From Eubacteriaceae bacterium (GTDB lineage Bacteria; Bacillota; Clostridia; Lachnospirales; Lachnospiraceae): a stretch of DNA of 64,000 bases. A program made the position numbers and the translations under genes. Below the pieces are notes generated by a model. It did not search any database. It was not told the DNA's origin and saw only the letters and a list, made by a program, of their open reading frames with translations. Positions 54,767-64,000 of this stretch are shown piece after piece (position 1 is the stretch's first letter; every line of letters starts with the position of its first letter). The stretch is taken from positions 1 to 64,000 of the forward strand of contig CAJTCR010000005.1 of NCBI GenBank assembly GCA_910574915.1, in the 5' to 3' direction.

Positions 54767-56104
54767 CTATTCTGGTTCATCGAACGTATCAGACAGTAAT
54801 GCATGATACAAATCCTGTCCGTTAGAGTTTACAATAACTATCTGAACTTGTAAAGCATTTTTCAATTCGCCTACCGTAAGATCGTCCAAAAAAACCTCTT
54901 CCCCGCTGCGCAAAAGGCTGCAAGGCAGCAGCAGCCTGTCACCCAGATCCCTGCCTTTTAGCTGTTTATAAATGTCCTGCCCCGTCAAAAGCCCAGCCAC
55001 TGTAATCTGCTCGCCGAAAAAATCATTGCGTATCCCAAACACCTGTACCTTACTATGCGGATAAAGCCGCATAAATTCCTCTGCCAGCTCTTTGATAAAC
55101 GGCGCCGCCAGCATCCCCGTAGCAATGGATACTTTTTGCGGTACGCCGCATGGCATGGCGTCCGCCTGCCCAAGCGCTTCCCGAAACTCATCCAGCAGCA
55201 GGCGCAGCATCCCCACGCCGTTTTCCAGTTGCACATATCCGTCATAGCTTTCTTTCGGAGGCAGCTTTTGATCCGCAAGCAAATACCATTCGTCCGACGC
55301 ATGGACGAAATGCGTGCCGTACTGCTCCATACACGTATGCTGCCATCCGTGGATCAGCCGTATCACATCCGCGGCTTCCTCCTTCGTAAAAGGCTCCAGC
55401 GGATACAGCCCGTCCCGGTATTTTGTCAGCCCCGCGGGAACGACCGACAAGCTTTTCATATGCGGGAGATATCCAGTCAGCTCCCTAATACTAAAATCCA
55501 GCTCTTCGCCGTCATTGACACCTTTGCAGAGCACAATCTGCCCGTTCATCTCGATTCCCGCTTCGTACAAGCGCCGCATCTTTTTCAGCGCGTCACCCGC
55601 AAAACGGTTGTTCAGCATCTTGCAGCGCAGCTTTTGGTTCATCGTCTGCACCGAAATATTAATTGGCGCCAGCTTATACGTAATGATCCGCTCGATATCC
55701 GCCTCTTTTAGATTTGTAAGCGTCACATAATTGCCCTGCAAAAAAGACAGCCTCGTATCGTCATCTTTAAAATACAGCGTTTCCCGCATTCCAGGCGGCA
55801 TCTGGTCGATAAAGCAAAAAATACACCGGTTCGAGCAGGAACGGTAATCGTCCATCAGCCCGTTTTCAAACTCCAGCCCCAGGTCGTCCTCATATTCTTT
55901 TTCAATCTCATACTCCCACTCTTCCCCATCGGGCTTTCGTATGACAACGGTCAGATACTCTTCGTTCAACTGATAATGATAGTCAAAAACATCTTCAATC
56001 TGCACATCATTTACGCTGACCAATACATCGCCTGGTTCGATTTCCAGCTCTTTTGCGATGCTGCCGGGAAGAATCCCTGTTATTTTGTGTTCTTTTTTCT
56101 GCAT
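54767..56104 (-). CDS. DUF512 / radical-SAM-like Fe-S protein with PDZ domain
   Basis: 445 residues. A PDZ-like domain comes first (ITGILPGSIAKELEIEPGDV), then CSNRCIFCFIDQMPPGMRET, a radical-SAM-type CxxxCxxC, then the DUF512 C-terminal region. The family is widespread in Bacillota next to der, with an unknown reaction. It is complete at the normal length. Confidence 0.9.
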   Translation of the reverse strand: MQKKEHKITGILPGSIAKELEIEPGDVLVSVNDVQIEDVFDYHYQLNEEYLTVVIRKPDGEEWEYEIEKEYEDDLGLEFENGLMDDYRSCSNRCIFCFIDQMPPGMRETLYFKDDDTRLSFLQGNYVTLTNLKEADIERIITYKLAPINISVQTMNQKLRCKMLNNRFAGDALKKMRRLYEAGIEMNGQIVLCKGVNDGEELDFSIRELTGYLPHMKSLSVVPAGLTKYRDGLYPLEPFTKEEAADVIRLIHGWQHTCMEQYGTHFVHASDEWYLLADQKLPPKESYDGYVQLENGVGMLRLLLDEFREALGQADAMPCGVPQKVSIATGMLAAPFIKELAEEFMRLYPHSKVQVFGIRNDFFGEQITVAGLLTGQDIYKQLKGRDLGDRLLLPCSLLRSGEEVFLDDLTVGELKNALQVQIVIVNSNGQDLYHALLSDTFDEPE

Positions 56105-56129
56105 ATTGCGATTTCCTTTATTTTTTAGT

Positions 56130-57695
56130 TTAAACGACGGCTTCGATTAAGAGCTTATCGCCAAGCACCACTTCCTTGACGCCGATTTCCTTTTTTTTAT
56201 TAAAATTAAAACTGAGCATGTAGCTTTTTTTCAAATGAAAATAGTCAAGATAGTCAGAAAGCTGTTTTTCTCCGCGCTCATGATATGCATTTCCACGCCA
56301 GATCTTCATTTCAATAATGCTGCGTTCACCGTGGTAATCAATCACCAAATCCATGCGTTCATTGTTTCTTGTACGCGGCTCAACGCTGCAATTTCCAACA
56401 CAGTTAATAATCGGCTTTAAAAACAGCATAAAGTATCTCCTGCCCTCATCCTCTAAAAATGTCCTGTTCTTTTCTCCATACAGGTCATGAAATGCCTCCA
56501 CAAATTTTTCCAGCACCAGCCTGACATTAAAAAAACCATCGGTAAAAAACTGATTTTTCTGCCTGACGCCCTGTGCGTAAATTTCACTGTTTTGTTCCTG
56601 ATATCCAAGCAGATACCAGTTATACAAACGGGATTCAAAAATCCGGTTTGCAATCTGCACCGTAGAATGGCTGATTTTCACAAATCCAAACATAATTGCA
56701 TTCTGCACAGCCACATCGTCCGCATTATAAGCAATGCTTTGTCCCTGAAACAGCAGGCGCACGATCACCCCGTTTAGTTCTTCAAATTCATTGATTTTGC
56801 TGATTAGTGACGCAAACAATGGGTTCTGATCTTCCAGCAGCATTTTTACCGCTTCCAAAAATCCGTCCTTTGTCCATGCCGCTTGCAGATCTTCATCCAT
56901 ACACTTACACAGCCAGGAAACAAGATACGGATACCCTGCCGTATAATCAAAAAGCAGCGCTGATATCATACCAAGATCCATTCCGGTATGATGGTCAGCT
57001 TCATATTGTGCAAGCATTCCTTTGATATCACTTACGGAAAATTCCATATCCACCCTGAATTTTGCAGCAATATTCCAAGGGCTGTTCTCTCTGTGTTCCC
57101 CATCTGGATGCAGCTTTCTTTTAACACTGCGGATATCGTATACGCTTGCAAGGATTACAGACTGAAACGAAGACATCACATCCCGTTCCAGATAAGCTGC
57201 CCGAAGCTGTGCCAAAAAATCTACAAATACCTGATTGTTTGTCGCCGTATCTGCTTCATCGACAAGCAGCACGACCGGCTGCTGTGTCTGGCTGCACCAT
57301 GCACAAAAGCAGTCAAACATTTCCGCCATCCTGACGCCTTGATTTGCATAGTCTGCCATTTGGTACAGCTCCTGTTTTATCTTCTCAGGCACCTGCTCCA
57401 ATATCCGAACCCTGCGGCTTACTTCCCGCGCAAGTGCATGTACAAATGCAGACTCATTTTCAAAATCTGCCGAGCTCATTCGCTGGAAATCTAAGCTGAC
57501 TACAACATAGTCCTTTTGCAAATATCCGGTTAATGCACGCAGCACCGTAGTTTTTCCATACTGCCTTGCACGGTTAATCGTAAAATACGCTCCGGCATCG
57601 ATCATCTTTTTTATTTCCAAAAGCCTTGGCGTAAGATCTACCATATAATGCGCATGTGCCTTGCAGATACCATGAATATTAAACATCCTTGCCAT
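56130..57695 (-). CDS. AAA-like ATPase with PD-(D/E)XK nuclease-like domain (1)
   Basis: 521 residues from the ATG at 57695 (GGGGATG nearby); the 21-codon extension overlapping the upstream gene is discarded. Walker A ARQYGKTT, Walker B VVLLVDEADTAT, and a C-terminal nuclease-like strand RMDLVIDYHGERSIIEMKIW (D...ExK). It is a relative of the next gene upstream and starts shortly after it, so the two may be a tandem unit. The role is unknown, although mobile-element or defence functions are often proposed for this group. Confidence 0.85.
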   Translation of the reverse strand: MARMFNIHGICKAHAHYMVDLTPRLLEIKKMIDAGAYFTINRARQYGKTTVLRALTGYLQKDYVVVSLDFQRMSSADFENESAFVHALAREVSRRVRILEQVPEKIKQELYQMADYANQGVRMAEMFDCFCAWCSQTQQPVVLLVDEADTATNNQVFVDFLAQLRAAYLERDVMSSFQSVILASVYDIRSVKRKLHPDGEHRENSPWNIAAKFRVDMEFSVSDIKGMLAQYEADHHTGMDLGMISALLFDYTAGYPYLVSWLCKCMDEDLQAAWTKDGFLEAVKMLLEDQNPLFASLISKINEFEELNGVIVRLLFQGQSIAYNADDVAVQNAIMFGFVKISHSTVQIANRIFESRLYNWYLLGYQEQNSEIYAQGVRQKNQFFTDGFFNVRLVLEKFVEAFHDLYGEKNRTFLEDEGRRYFMLFLKPIINCVGNCSVEPRTRNNERMDLVIDYHGERSIIEMKIWRGNAYHERGEKQLSDYLDYFHLKKSYMLSFNFNKKKEIGVKEVVLGDKLLIEAVV

Positions 57696-57732
57696 CGTAT
57701 CATCCCCTTTCCGCACTATTTTAAACTGCCCG

Positions 57733-59448
57733 CTAAATCCCGCCTTCAAAATCCGCAAGCCATCCGCCGCCGATCTTTACTTCCTTTCCCCTGAACGCAA
57801 AGCCGTAAATGCGGATTCTCCCCTTTGGTATCCCTTTTGCCTCCAGTTTCAGCGCGTACTTTTTTTCTATAATCTGTAAAAGCGCTGCTGACACGGTATC
57901 CTCCATGCTCTTTTCCTTGGAAGGCGCATGTACCTTAAACTCTATGACAATTCCATTTCCAAAGCTGTCTGTCGGCTCGAACATTACGTCATACCTTCCA
58001 AAACCGCTTTCCCGATTGGACGTAATCGTATACCGGTCAGATAATTCCACAGACAATCCCAGAAAAAATCCATGATAAAACCGCTCCGGCTCCGCATCCT
58101 GCGACGGTTTCCTGCCTGTATCAAACGTACTGAACGTGGCAAGCGCCACTCTGTTGATATAAGCATTCATCGCCTCTAGGTCTCCTGCAAGCAATGCTTT
58201 TATAAAATCATTATAATTTGAGCTGCATACAGCAAACCAACTTCTGACCATCCTGCGGAACATGCAGGTAACCTCACGATTCGTAAGTGCCAGCACATAT
58301 TCTTTTTCTGCTCTGGAATTTATAAAACAGTCCCTGACCTTTAAGTATCCGCTTGCCAAAAGCAGGCTAAAGACTGCGCTTTCGTCTGTAGAAAGGTCGC
58401 TGTACACAATATTTTCATCTATTTTTGTCTGAAAGCTTTCTCCGTTTAAAAGGTGTTCCATAATCCGCTTCACATCTGCGCCGCTTTTGCCGATCAACTG
58501 TTCTACCAGCTTATTGGAGCTTGTATTCACCCAGTAGTCGTCAAACTCGCGTTCATCCAGATAATTAATAACCGACCACGGATTATAAATACTGGCACAG
58601 TCTCCAAATTGAAAGCCGTCGTACCACTGTTTTACTTCCTGTTTTTTATCTGCAAGCCCGTATGCTTCCAGCGCGTCAAATACTTCCTGCTCGGTAAACC
58701 CAAAAGCGGTCTGGTACTTTTTGGAAGTCGTCGTAATGACCTTTATATGATTCAGATCCGAAAAAACGGATTCTTTACTAATCCTTGTAATCCCGGTCAG
58801 CAGCGCACGCTCCAGATACGGGTTATCTTTAAACGCCGCCGTAAACATGCTTTGGATAAACTCTGCCATTTCCTTCCAGTAACCGTTTACATACGCTTCC
58901 TGCATCGGCGTATCATACTCGTCCAAAAGCAGGATCACCTTTTTTCCATAATAACGCGCCAAATACTCCGAAAGGCGGTTACAGGCAATTTCCGCCACCG
59001 CATCCTCCATTTTATCCGTGACAAGACGGAAATATGCTTTTTCCGCGTCCGTCAGCAAATCCCCGTCCAGTAAAAACGTATGCCGCTGGTATACATCCGT
59101 AAGAATCTGGCAGATCTTTTCCCTGACAAGAGAAAACGTGCTCCCTTTTACCCTGGCAAAGCTTAATGTTACGACCGGATAAGTCCCCTGCAAGCGGCGG
59201 TACTTTTCTTCCTTCCAGATCGCAAGCTGCTCAAACATCCAGCCGCTGTCTTTATACCGTACAGAAAAAAACTGCTCTGTCATACTGACGGTCAGCGTCT
59301 TGCCAAACCGCCTTGGACGCGTGATCAGCGTAACGTCGTCCTGGCTGTCCCACCATTCCTTAAGAAACAGCGTCTTATCAATGTAAAAACAGTCCCGCTC
59401 GATCACTTTCCGAAAATCCTGTATTCCGATCCCTACCGTCTTTGGCAT
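57733..59448 (-). CDS. AAA-ATPase-like / PD-(D/E)XK protein (2)
   Basis: 571 residues. N-terminal IGIQDFRKVIERDCFYIDKT and Walker A-like TRPRRFGKTL are diagnostic of the AAA-ATPase-like family; Walker B is VILLLDEYDTPMQEAY. The C-terminal nuclease part has DVMFEPTDSFGNGIVIEFKV (D...ExK). A dead partial copy of the same family lies at 23320-23570. Its function is unknown; it occurs in many copies in gut Clostridia and Bacteroidetes. Confidence 0.9.
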   Translation of the reverse strand: MPKTVGIGIQDFRKVIERDCFYIDKTLFLKEWWDSQDDVTLITRPRRFGKTLTVSMTEQFFSVRYKDSGWMFEQLAIWKEEKYRRLQGTYPVVTLSFARVKGSTFSLVREKICQILTDVYQRHTFLLDGDLLTDAEKAYFRLVTDKMEDAVAEIACNRLSEYLARYYGKKVILLLDEYDTPMQEAYVNGYWKEMAEFIQSMFTAAFKDNPYLERALLTGITRISKESVFSDLNHIKVITTTSKKYQTAFGFTEQEVFDALEAYGLADKKQEVKQWYDGFQFGDCASIYNPWSVINYLDEREFDDYWVNTSSNKLVEQLIGKSGADVKRIMEHLLNGESFQTKIDENIVYSDLSTDESAVFSLLLASGYLKVRDCFINSRAEKEYVLALTNREVTCMFRRMVRSWFAVCSSNYNDFIKALLAGDLEAMNAYINRVALATFSTFDTGRKPSQDAEPERFYHGFFLGLSVELSDRYTITSNRESGFGRYDVMFEPTDSFGNGIVIEFKVHAPSKEKSMEDTVSAALLQIIEKKYALKLEAKGIPKGRIRIYGFAFRGKEVKIGGGWLADFEGGI

Positions 59449-59466
59449 GGCGTTCCTCCTGCAACA

Positions 59467-60156
59467 CTAATTCACTCCGACAATCCCGTCCACCGGCAGC
59501 GACAGCACGATGCCCTGCGCCTCGCCCTGCATTCCGCACTCCTTATTGATCGCCTGCATAATCGCCTTTTTATCTTCTTTTTTGGCAAGGATCAGCACAG
59601 CCTCGCGTTCCTGCTGGATGCTGATATTCCAAAACTTCATTGCCTCCTCACTGCCAATGCGGCGGCTGTGAAAGACCGTACCTCCAGTCGCGCCCATCGG
59701 CCTTGCGGCGTTCATTACCTCTTCGCTGAACCCCTGGTTTACGATCGCCAATATTGCGCTGTATGCATTCTCCATCTCCAATCCTTCCCTTCCTGCTTTT
59801 TCTTCTTCCTTTTGCTGCGTGCTTTCCATCAGCCGGATCATATGCCCGCTGCAACTCGACATCGTAACGGTAAAGGCAATTCCGGTATTCGGCATCCCAA
59901 GATGCAGTGTTTTGCGCAGCTTTTTTAACATTTGATCCGCCAGCGCCTTTGGCATCATGCTAAGCATCACGTCTTTTTCCACTCCGCCCAGTCCAAGCAT
60001 ATCCATAATCTCACTGGACGCCGTGCCCTGTGCGTGTATCGTATACTGCACCGGCACGCTGCCTTCCTGAAACATGCCTACGGCTTTATGCACCAGCTTC
60101 GGAGTCCCGATTAAAAACAGCATCTGAAAAGCTGGTTTCTGATGATTGGTCGTCAT
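59467..60156 (-). CDS. PII-like signalling protein with two PII-type domains
   Basis: 229 residues from the ATG at 60156, with GGAGG 9 nt upstream inside the DUF1538 gene, a 71-bp overlap. Two ~100-residue ferredoxin-like halves follow; the second has GATGGTVFHSRRIG, the PII T-loop-side motif, and IVLSLPVDGIVGVN at the end. PII-type proteins bind nucleotides and regulate neighbouring transporters, so it probably controls the DUF1538 membrane protein. Confidence 0.8.
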   Translation of the reverse strand: MTTNHQKPAFQMLFLIGTPKLVHKAVGMFQEGSVPVQYTIHAQGTASSEIMDMLGLGGVEKDVMLSMMPKALADQMLKKLRKTLHLGMPNTGIAFTVTMSSCSGHMIRLMESTQQKEEEKAGREGLEMENAYSAILAIVNQGFSEEVMNAARPMGATGGTVFHSRRIGSEEAMKFWNISIQQEREAVLILAKKEDKKAIMQAINKECGMQGEAQGIVLSLPVDGIVGVN

Positions 60157-61720
60157 TTTCCAAATCCTCCTCAAAGTCAAAGATGTCGTCTTCTTCAAAG
60201 TCATAAATCGCATCCTCAGCAAATACCGGCTGCTTTGCCAGCGCACCTGCTGCTCCGCTCCTGCCTGGCTGACTGGTCACGATCCGATACTGGATGCCCA
60301 TAATCTGTACCGCGATTAACGGCGTTAACGCTACGAGCGCCACGACGCCAAACGCATCCGTCATAATATTCCCGCCTACCGATTCGCACGCACCGATACT
60401 AAGCGGAATTAAAAAGGTCGTCGTCATCGGCCCGCTCGCTACCCCGCCGGAGTCAAACGCGATGCCGACAAACATATTCGGCACAAACCGGGAGAGCACG
60501 AGCGCAATCACATAGCCCGGGATAACAATCCAGGAAATCGCAAGCCCGGTCAGCACGCGCATCAGCGCAAGTCCCACGCTGACAGCAACGCCAATCGACA
60601 GGCAGCGGTTCATCGCCTTTGCAGATACCGCGCCGTTTGTCACCCCTTCTACCTGGTGGTTTAACACCTGGATCGCAGGCTCTGCCTTTACAATATAATA
60701 ACCGATCAGCATTCCAAGCGGAATAAGCAGCCACCGCCAGCCTGCCGCGCCGATTTCCTTGCCGATAAATGAGCCTACTGGCGCAAAGCCCACATTTACG
60801 CCGCATAAAAACAGTACGAGCCCTATGTACGTATACGCAAACCCGATCAGGATACGCTTGACCTGCCTGCGCTGGTAACGGCGGCTTATCAACTGAAAGA
60901 TCGCAAATACAGCAGCTACCGGAATCAGTGATACAAACACCTCTTTGATATACGGCGGCATACTCGTCAAAAATTCCCAGAGCAGATCTCTTGTCGTTAC
61001 AACATCCGCTACCGCAAGCGTTGTGTAAGCAGCCTGCGTCGGATTGAAAAAGCAGCCCAGGATCATAACCGCCAGCACCGGCCCGACGCTGGAGAGCGCG
61101 ACTAGTCCAAAGCTGTCGCTGGACGCATTTTTATCGCCTCTGACCGATGCAAGCCCGACACCCATCGCCATAATAAACGGAACCGTCATCGGCCCGGTCG
61201 TTACACCGCCAGAGTCAAATGCAACTGCCATAAATTCCTTCGGCACCAAATACGCCATGCCGATCATAATCAGATACAGCACAATTAAAATCGTAGACAG
61301 GTGAATCTGAAACAAAATCCTGACAATCGCCAGCGCAAGGAAAATCCCGACACCAACCGCCACCGTTAAGATCAGCGTCATATTCGGTATCGACGGCACC
61401 TGCTGGGCAAGCACCTGCAAATCTGGCTCCGATATCGTAATAATAACGCCCATCGCAAATCCAATCGCGATAATAAGCACGATCATCCGCGTCTTGGAGA
61501 TCTGCACACCAATGCCTTCCCCAAGCGGCGTCATAGACATCTCCGCGCCAAGCTGGAAAAATCCCATCCCTACGACCAGCATAATCGCCCCGGTCATAAA
61601 CATAAACATCGTCGCAAGCTCCAGCGGCACAAGCAAAATGCTGATAAACAGCACAATCCCCGTAATCGGCAGCACCGCAGACAGCGATTCCATGATTTTT
61701 TCTTTTAATTTTTGATTCAA
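60086..61720 (-). CDS. DUF1538 membrane protein (two tandem units)
   Basis: 544 residues, about 12-14 membrane segments in two repeated halves, each with AFDSGGV-(T/A)-(T/S)-GPMT and DAFGVVAL/DSFGLVAL. The acidic C-terminal tail (DFEEDDIFDFEEDLENDD) is cytoplasmic. Family function is unknown; transport is likely. The overlap with the PII-like gene supports a regulated transporter. Confidence 0.9.
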   Translation of the reverse strand: MNQKLKEKIMESLSAVLPITGIVLFISILLVPLELATMFMFMTGAIMLVVGMGFFQLGAEMSMTPLGEGIGVQISKTRMIVLIIAIGFAMGVIITISEPDLQVLAQQVPSIPNMTLILTVAVGVGIFLALAIVRILFQIHLSTILIVLYLIMIGMAYLVPKEFMAVAFDSGGVTTGPMTVPFIMAMGVGLASVRGDKNASSDSFGLVALSSVGPVLAVMILGCFFNPTQAAYTTLAVADVVTTRDLLWEFLTSMPPYIKEVFVSLIPVAAVFAIFQLISRRYQRRQVKRILIGFAYTYIGLVLFLCGVNVGFAPVGSFIGKEIGAAGWRWLLIPLGMLIGYYIVKAEPAIQVLNHQVEGVTNGAVSAKAMNRCLSIGVAVSVGLALMRVLTGLAISWIVIPGYVIALVLSRFVPNMFVGIAFDSGGVASGPMTTTFLIPLSIGACESVGGNIMTDAFGVVALVALTPLIAVQIMGIQYRIVTSQPGRSGAAGALAKQPVFAEDAIYDFEEDDIFDFEEDLENDDQSSETSFSDAVFNRDSEAGA

Positions 61721-61738
61721 ACAACCTCTCCCTTCTGA

Positions 61739-63328
61739 TTAAAGATTTGCAAATATTTCGGTCTGCTCCCGCAGCTCTTCCACAATCTCCTTGTTCACAT
61801 CCATTCGGTCTGTAATATCCGCCATATTTCCGACCAGGCTTTTGGTACTTCCCGCAACGCCGCTGATATCGCCCGCGCCTTCATCGATTGCATTTGTAAT
61901 CTTTTTAATAGAAGCAACGATCTGTTCCATCGAGCTGCGCAGGTGCTGGGATTTTTGGTGAAACTCTTCCATCTCCTGTCCGATATAGGAAGCGTCCTCC
62001 TTATACTGCTGTCCGGCATAGACAAATACCTGAAACTGTGCCAGGATCGTCTCATTCATATAGTCAATCAGATCCTGCGCGTTTTTGGAAAGATGGGATA
62101 CCGCTTTTGTAACGACCTGATTGACTTCCTGGATTCTTGTCGCTGTCTTGGCGCAGGAATCCGCTAACTCCCTGACCTCTCCTGCCACGACCGCAAAGCC
62201 CTTACCTGCTTCTCCTGCACGTGACGCTTCTACCGAAGCGTTCAGCGCAATCAGGTTTGTCGATACGGATATCGACAGGATCTCTTTGGTCAGCGTGTTG
62301 ACCTGGTCTACGCTTTTGCTGTTTTCTATCGCTTCGTTTAATTCGACCAGGATCTGCGACGCTTTTGCCTCAATCACCTCGGTATTTGACAGAGCCGTCT
62401 GCTCCATCTCGCTTGCCCGCACCTTCATGGCAGACGCATAGGACGTGATCTCACCGCATTCTTTTACCATATCGTTGACGTCTTCGTTGACATCAGAGGC
62501 GTTGTCGCTGATTTTGGACGCATTGTGCGCCACCTTTTGTATTGCGGCAGACAATGCTTCCATTAAAGAATGCAGGTTTTTCGTACTTTTGCTGGACGTA
62601 CGTGTCTTGCCAAGTACGTCGCCCACAACAGAATTAATGCGCTCAGAGCTTCCCTGCAATGTCTGCATCATATTTTTAATCGGCTTTACGACATTCTTTA
62701 AAATAATGCTGATTGCCGCAATGACAAGCATCATGCCGGCTGCAATCGTTATACAGGTAACGACAATCGACGTAAGGTATACCCTGGAAAGCTCCTGTCT
62801 TGCTTCCTGTGTCCTTGCCGTAAACGCCTCATCCAGGGTAACGATCCTCTGCTCGGCAGACGAACCAAAAACAGCTACCTCCTCGTTTGCATATGCATAT
62901 GCTTCCTGCGTCTTGCTGTCTGCGCTTGCACATACCAGACGGACAAGCGCATGTTTAAATTCGGTATAATCATTGCTTAGCTCCTTGTAAACGCCCTCTT
63001 CTTCCGGCGCGACATACTGTCCGAACTGCTCTAGACTGTCGTCCAGCAGCGCTTCTTCTTCCTTAATCTGCGCCGCAATCGTAATCATCGTATTGTAATC
63101 TGCCGCAACGATATGGGACAGCGCCAGTTTATGTATATTTAACATATTGCAGCGGATCTTTGCCAGCGCAGAGGCCCCTGCCATCTGGTCGTCTACAATC
63201 TGCGCTGCCTTTGCATTGACATGGCTTACATGATATACCGATAAAAGGTTCGAAACGAATGCCACCATCCCCAGTAAAAGAATCGGTATCATCAGGCGTT
63301 TTTGAATGCTCAGCCTGCTGTTTCTCAT
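61739..63328 (-). CDS. Methyl-accepting chemotaxis protein
   Basis: 529 residues. One N-terminal membrane segment (~12-32), an extracellular helical sensor of ~150 residues (four-helix-bundle type), a second membrane segment near 190-215, HAMP-like linker and a long signalling coiled coil with tip NLIALNASVEASRAGEAGKG. It senses an unknown ligand and signals through CheA/CheW. The next gene to the right in transcription order encodes a sugar-type binding protein. Confidence 0.92.
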   Translation of the reverse strand: MRNSRLSIQKRLMIPILLLGMVAFVSNLLSVYHVSHVNAKAAQIVDDQMAGASALAKIRCNMLNIHKLALSHIVAADYNTMITIAAQIKEEEALLDDSLEQFGQYVAPEEEGVYKELSNDYTEFKHALVRLVCASADSKTQEAYAYANEEVAVFGSSAEQRIVTLDEAFTARTQEARQELSRVYLTSIVVTCITIAAGMMLVIAAISIILKNVVKPIKNMMQTLQGSSERINSVVGDVLGKTRTSSKSTKNLHSLMEALSAAIQKVAHNASKISDNASDVNEDVNDMVKECGEITSYASAMKVRASEMEQTALSNTEVIEAKASQILVELNEAIENSKSVDQVNTLTKEILSISVSTNLIALNASVEASRAGEAGKGFAVVAGEVRELADSCAKTATRIQEVNQVVTKAVSHLSKNAQDLIDYMNETILAQFQVFVYAGQQYKEDASYIGQEMEEFHQKSQHLRSSMEQIVASIKKITNAIDEGAGDISGVAGSTKSLVGNMADITDRMDVNKEIVEELREQTEIFANL

Positions 63329-63375
63329 TCACATATCCTCCCGTCTTGTTTTTCTACTTATTTGTTGTGATTTAG

Positions 63376-64000
63376 CTATCTTGCAGTGACCTGCTCTGCC
63401 ATTCGGTCAAGCTGCTTTTGCAGGTCTTCTCCTGACGCATTTTGCTGCGCCATATTTTTCGCAAATGTCTCGACCGGTTCCCAGAACTTTCCGCCGACCC
63501 GCTGGAGCTGCGAATATTCCGCCTGTGCCAGCAGCGCGGCAATCGCCGGAGAGCCTTGTACCTGGCTGGAAGCGGCTGCCTGCTTGTTGGACGGCCCCTG
63601 CCCGCGCAGCTTAAAACGCAGGTTCTGGTTTTGCTCATTGGTAATCCACTCCGCCAGCTTTGCAGCCCAAGCCTTTTCTTTCGAATAAGCGTTGACACCA
63701 ATCAGCTTGCACCCGGAAAACGACGCCATCTGCACCTGCTGCCCCGCACATGCAAACGACGGCAGTTTTGCGGCACCCATCTGCTCCTTCCACAGATCCT
63801 GTATCGCTACCGCGTTCCACACACCGCTGACGCCTGCGATCACAGACCCATCCTGAACCCCCTGCAAAAACTCGGCATCTGTCCGGCTGGAAAATCCAGG
63901 GCTTTTCGCAATATCCAGCATAGACCGTGCCACATCCACCCCTTTGATTGCCCCTTTCTTTTGGTTCCAGGTACAGTAGTTGGTAATCCCATCTTCATTT
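63376..64000 (-). CDS. Extracellular solute-binding protein, C-terminal part
   Basis: The frame is open to the window edge, giving about 208 residues. NEDGITNYCTWNQKKGAIKG, then VIAGVSGVWNAVAIQDLW and EKAWAAKLAEWITNEQNQ are typical of maltose-type (cluster 1) ABC substrate-binding proteins near the hinge and C-lobe. It would bind a sugar or oligosaccharide outside the cell. The N-terminus and partner permeases are outside the window. Confidence 0.85.
   Translation of the reverse strand, partial: NEDGITNYCTWNQKKGAIKGVDVARSMLDIAKSPGFSSRTDAEFLQGVQDGSVIAGVSGVWNAVAIQDLWKEQMGAAKLPSFACAGQQVQMASFSGCKLIGVNAYSKEKAWAAKLAEWITNEQNQNLRFKLRGQGPSNKQAAASSQVQGSPAIAALLAQAEYSQLQRVGGKFWEPVETFAKNMAQQNASGEDLQKQLDRMAEQVTAR

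Noticed and set aside
1-64000. tRNA or rRNA genes and prophage genes
   Set aside because: I saw no tRNA-like cloverleaf, rRNA segment or phage structural gene in the window; dUTPase alone is not evidence of a prophage.

Overview
The window looks like a chromosomal segment of an anaerobic Bacillota of class Clostridia, most likely Lachnospiraceae-like. The reasons are a long one-polypeptide pyruvate:ferredoxin oxidoreductase, a sensory hydrogenase-like Fe-S/chemotaxis fusion, a DUF1538-PII pair, CPBP proteases, AAA-ATPase-like/PD-(D/E)XK genes, and strong AGGAGG ribosome binding sites. The genus cannot be fixed from sequence reading alone.

Region 1 (about 0.4-22.9 kb, minus strand) is one surface-polysaccharide operon. 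It starts with an XRE-type regulator whose promoter carries a 13-bp-arm palindrome. It continues with a GT4-GT2 fusion, two DUF4422-GT8 type fusions and a further GT8. Next come a Wzm/Wzt-type ABC exporter, a CDP-sugar module (rfbF, an SDR epimerase/reductase, an RfbC-like epimerase), GtrA plus a GT2, another SDR epimerase, and a nucleotidyltransferase / membrane-kinase fusion / HAD phosphatase trio. It ends with a large unknown membrane protein, an acyltransferase and an Fe-S/pyruvyltransferase. The last two genes each carry a G10 tract (coding strand) in the reading frame. The acyltransferase is in frame; the pyruvyltransferase is out of frame and one G fewer restores a perfect family match. 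This looks like phase-variable decoration of the glycan. A convergent EpsG-like polymerase fragment lies at the left edge.

Region 2 (23-31.5 kb) has a possible small RNA with a copy of the same operator, a decayed AAA-ATPase/PD-(D/E)XK remnant, a P-loop kinase, a thioredoxin reductase, a Uma2 endonuclease-fold protein, nifJ-type PFOR and an ABC-F protein.

Region 3 (31.5-40.8 kb) holds metal-handling genes (ArsR regulator, HMA chaperone, CPC P-type ATPase, feo cluster) and a Fe-S/MCP fusion. It is riddled with a family of very long hairpin elements: six copies of about 250-290 bp in three inverted pairs. The core is nearly invariant, while the outer arms differ between copies yet stay self-complementary within each copy. 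One pair splits the arsR-HMA-ATPase operon and one abuts a feoB broken in at least three ways: P-loop lost, an IS200/IS605 remnant with a guide-RNA-like right end, and a C-terminal deletion/frameshift. feoA2 also has a one-G frameshift.

Region 4 (40.7-64 kb, minus strand) is housekeeping: a phosphoribosyltransferase-like protein, dUTPase, topoisomerase A and B subunits, a lipoprotein, a CPBP protease, a folate cluster (folBK, folP, folE, folC), gpsA, plsY, der, a DUF512 radical-SAM-like protein, two AAA/PD-(D/E)XK proteins, PII-like and DUF1538 proteins, a chemotaxis receptor and the C-terminal part of a sugar-type substrate-binding protein.
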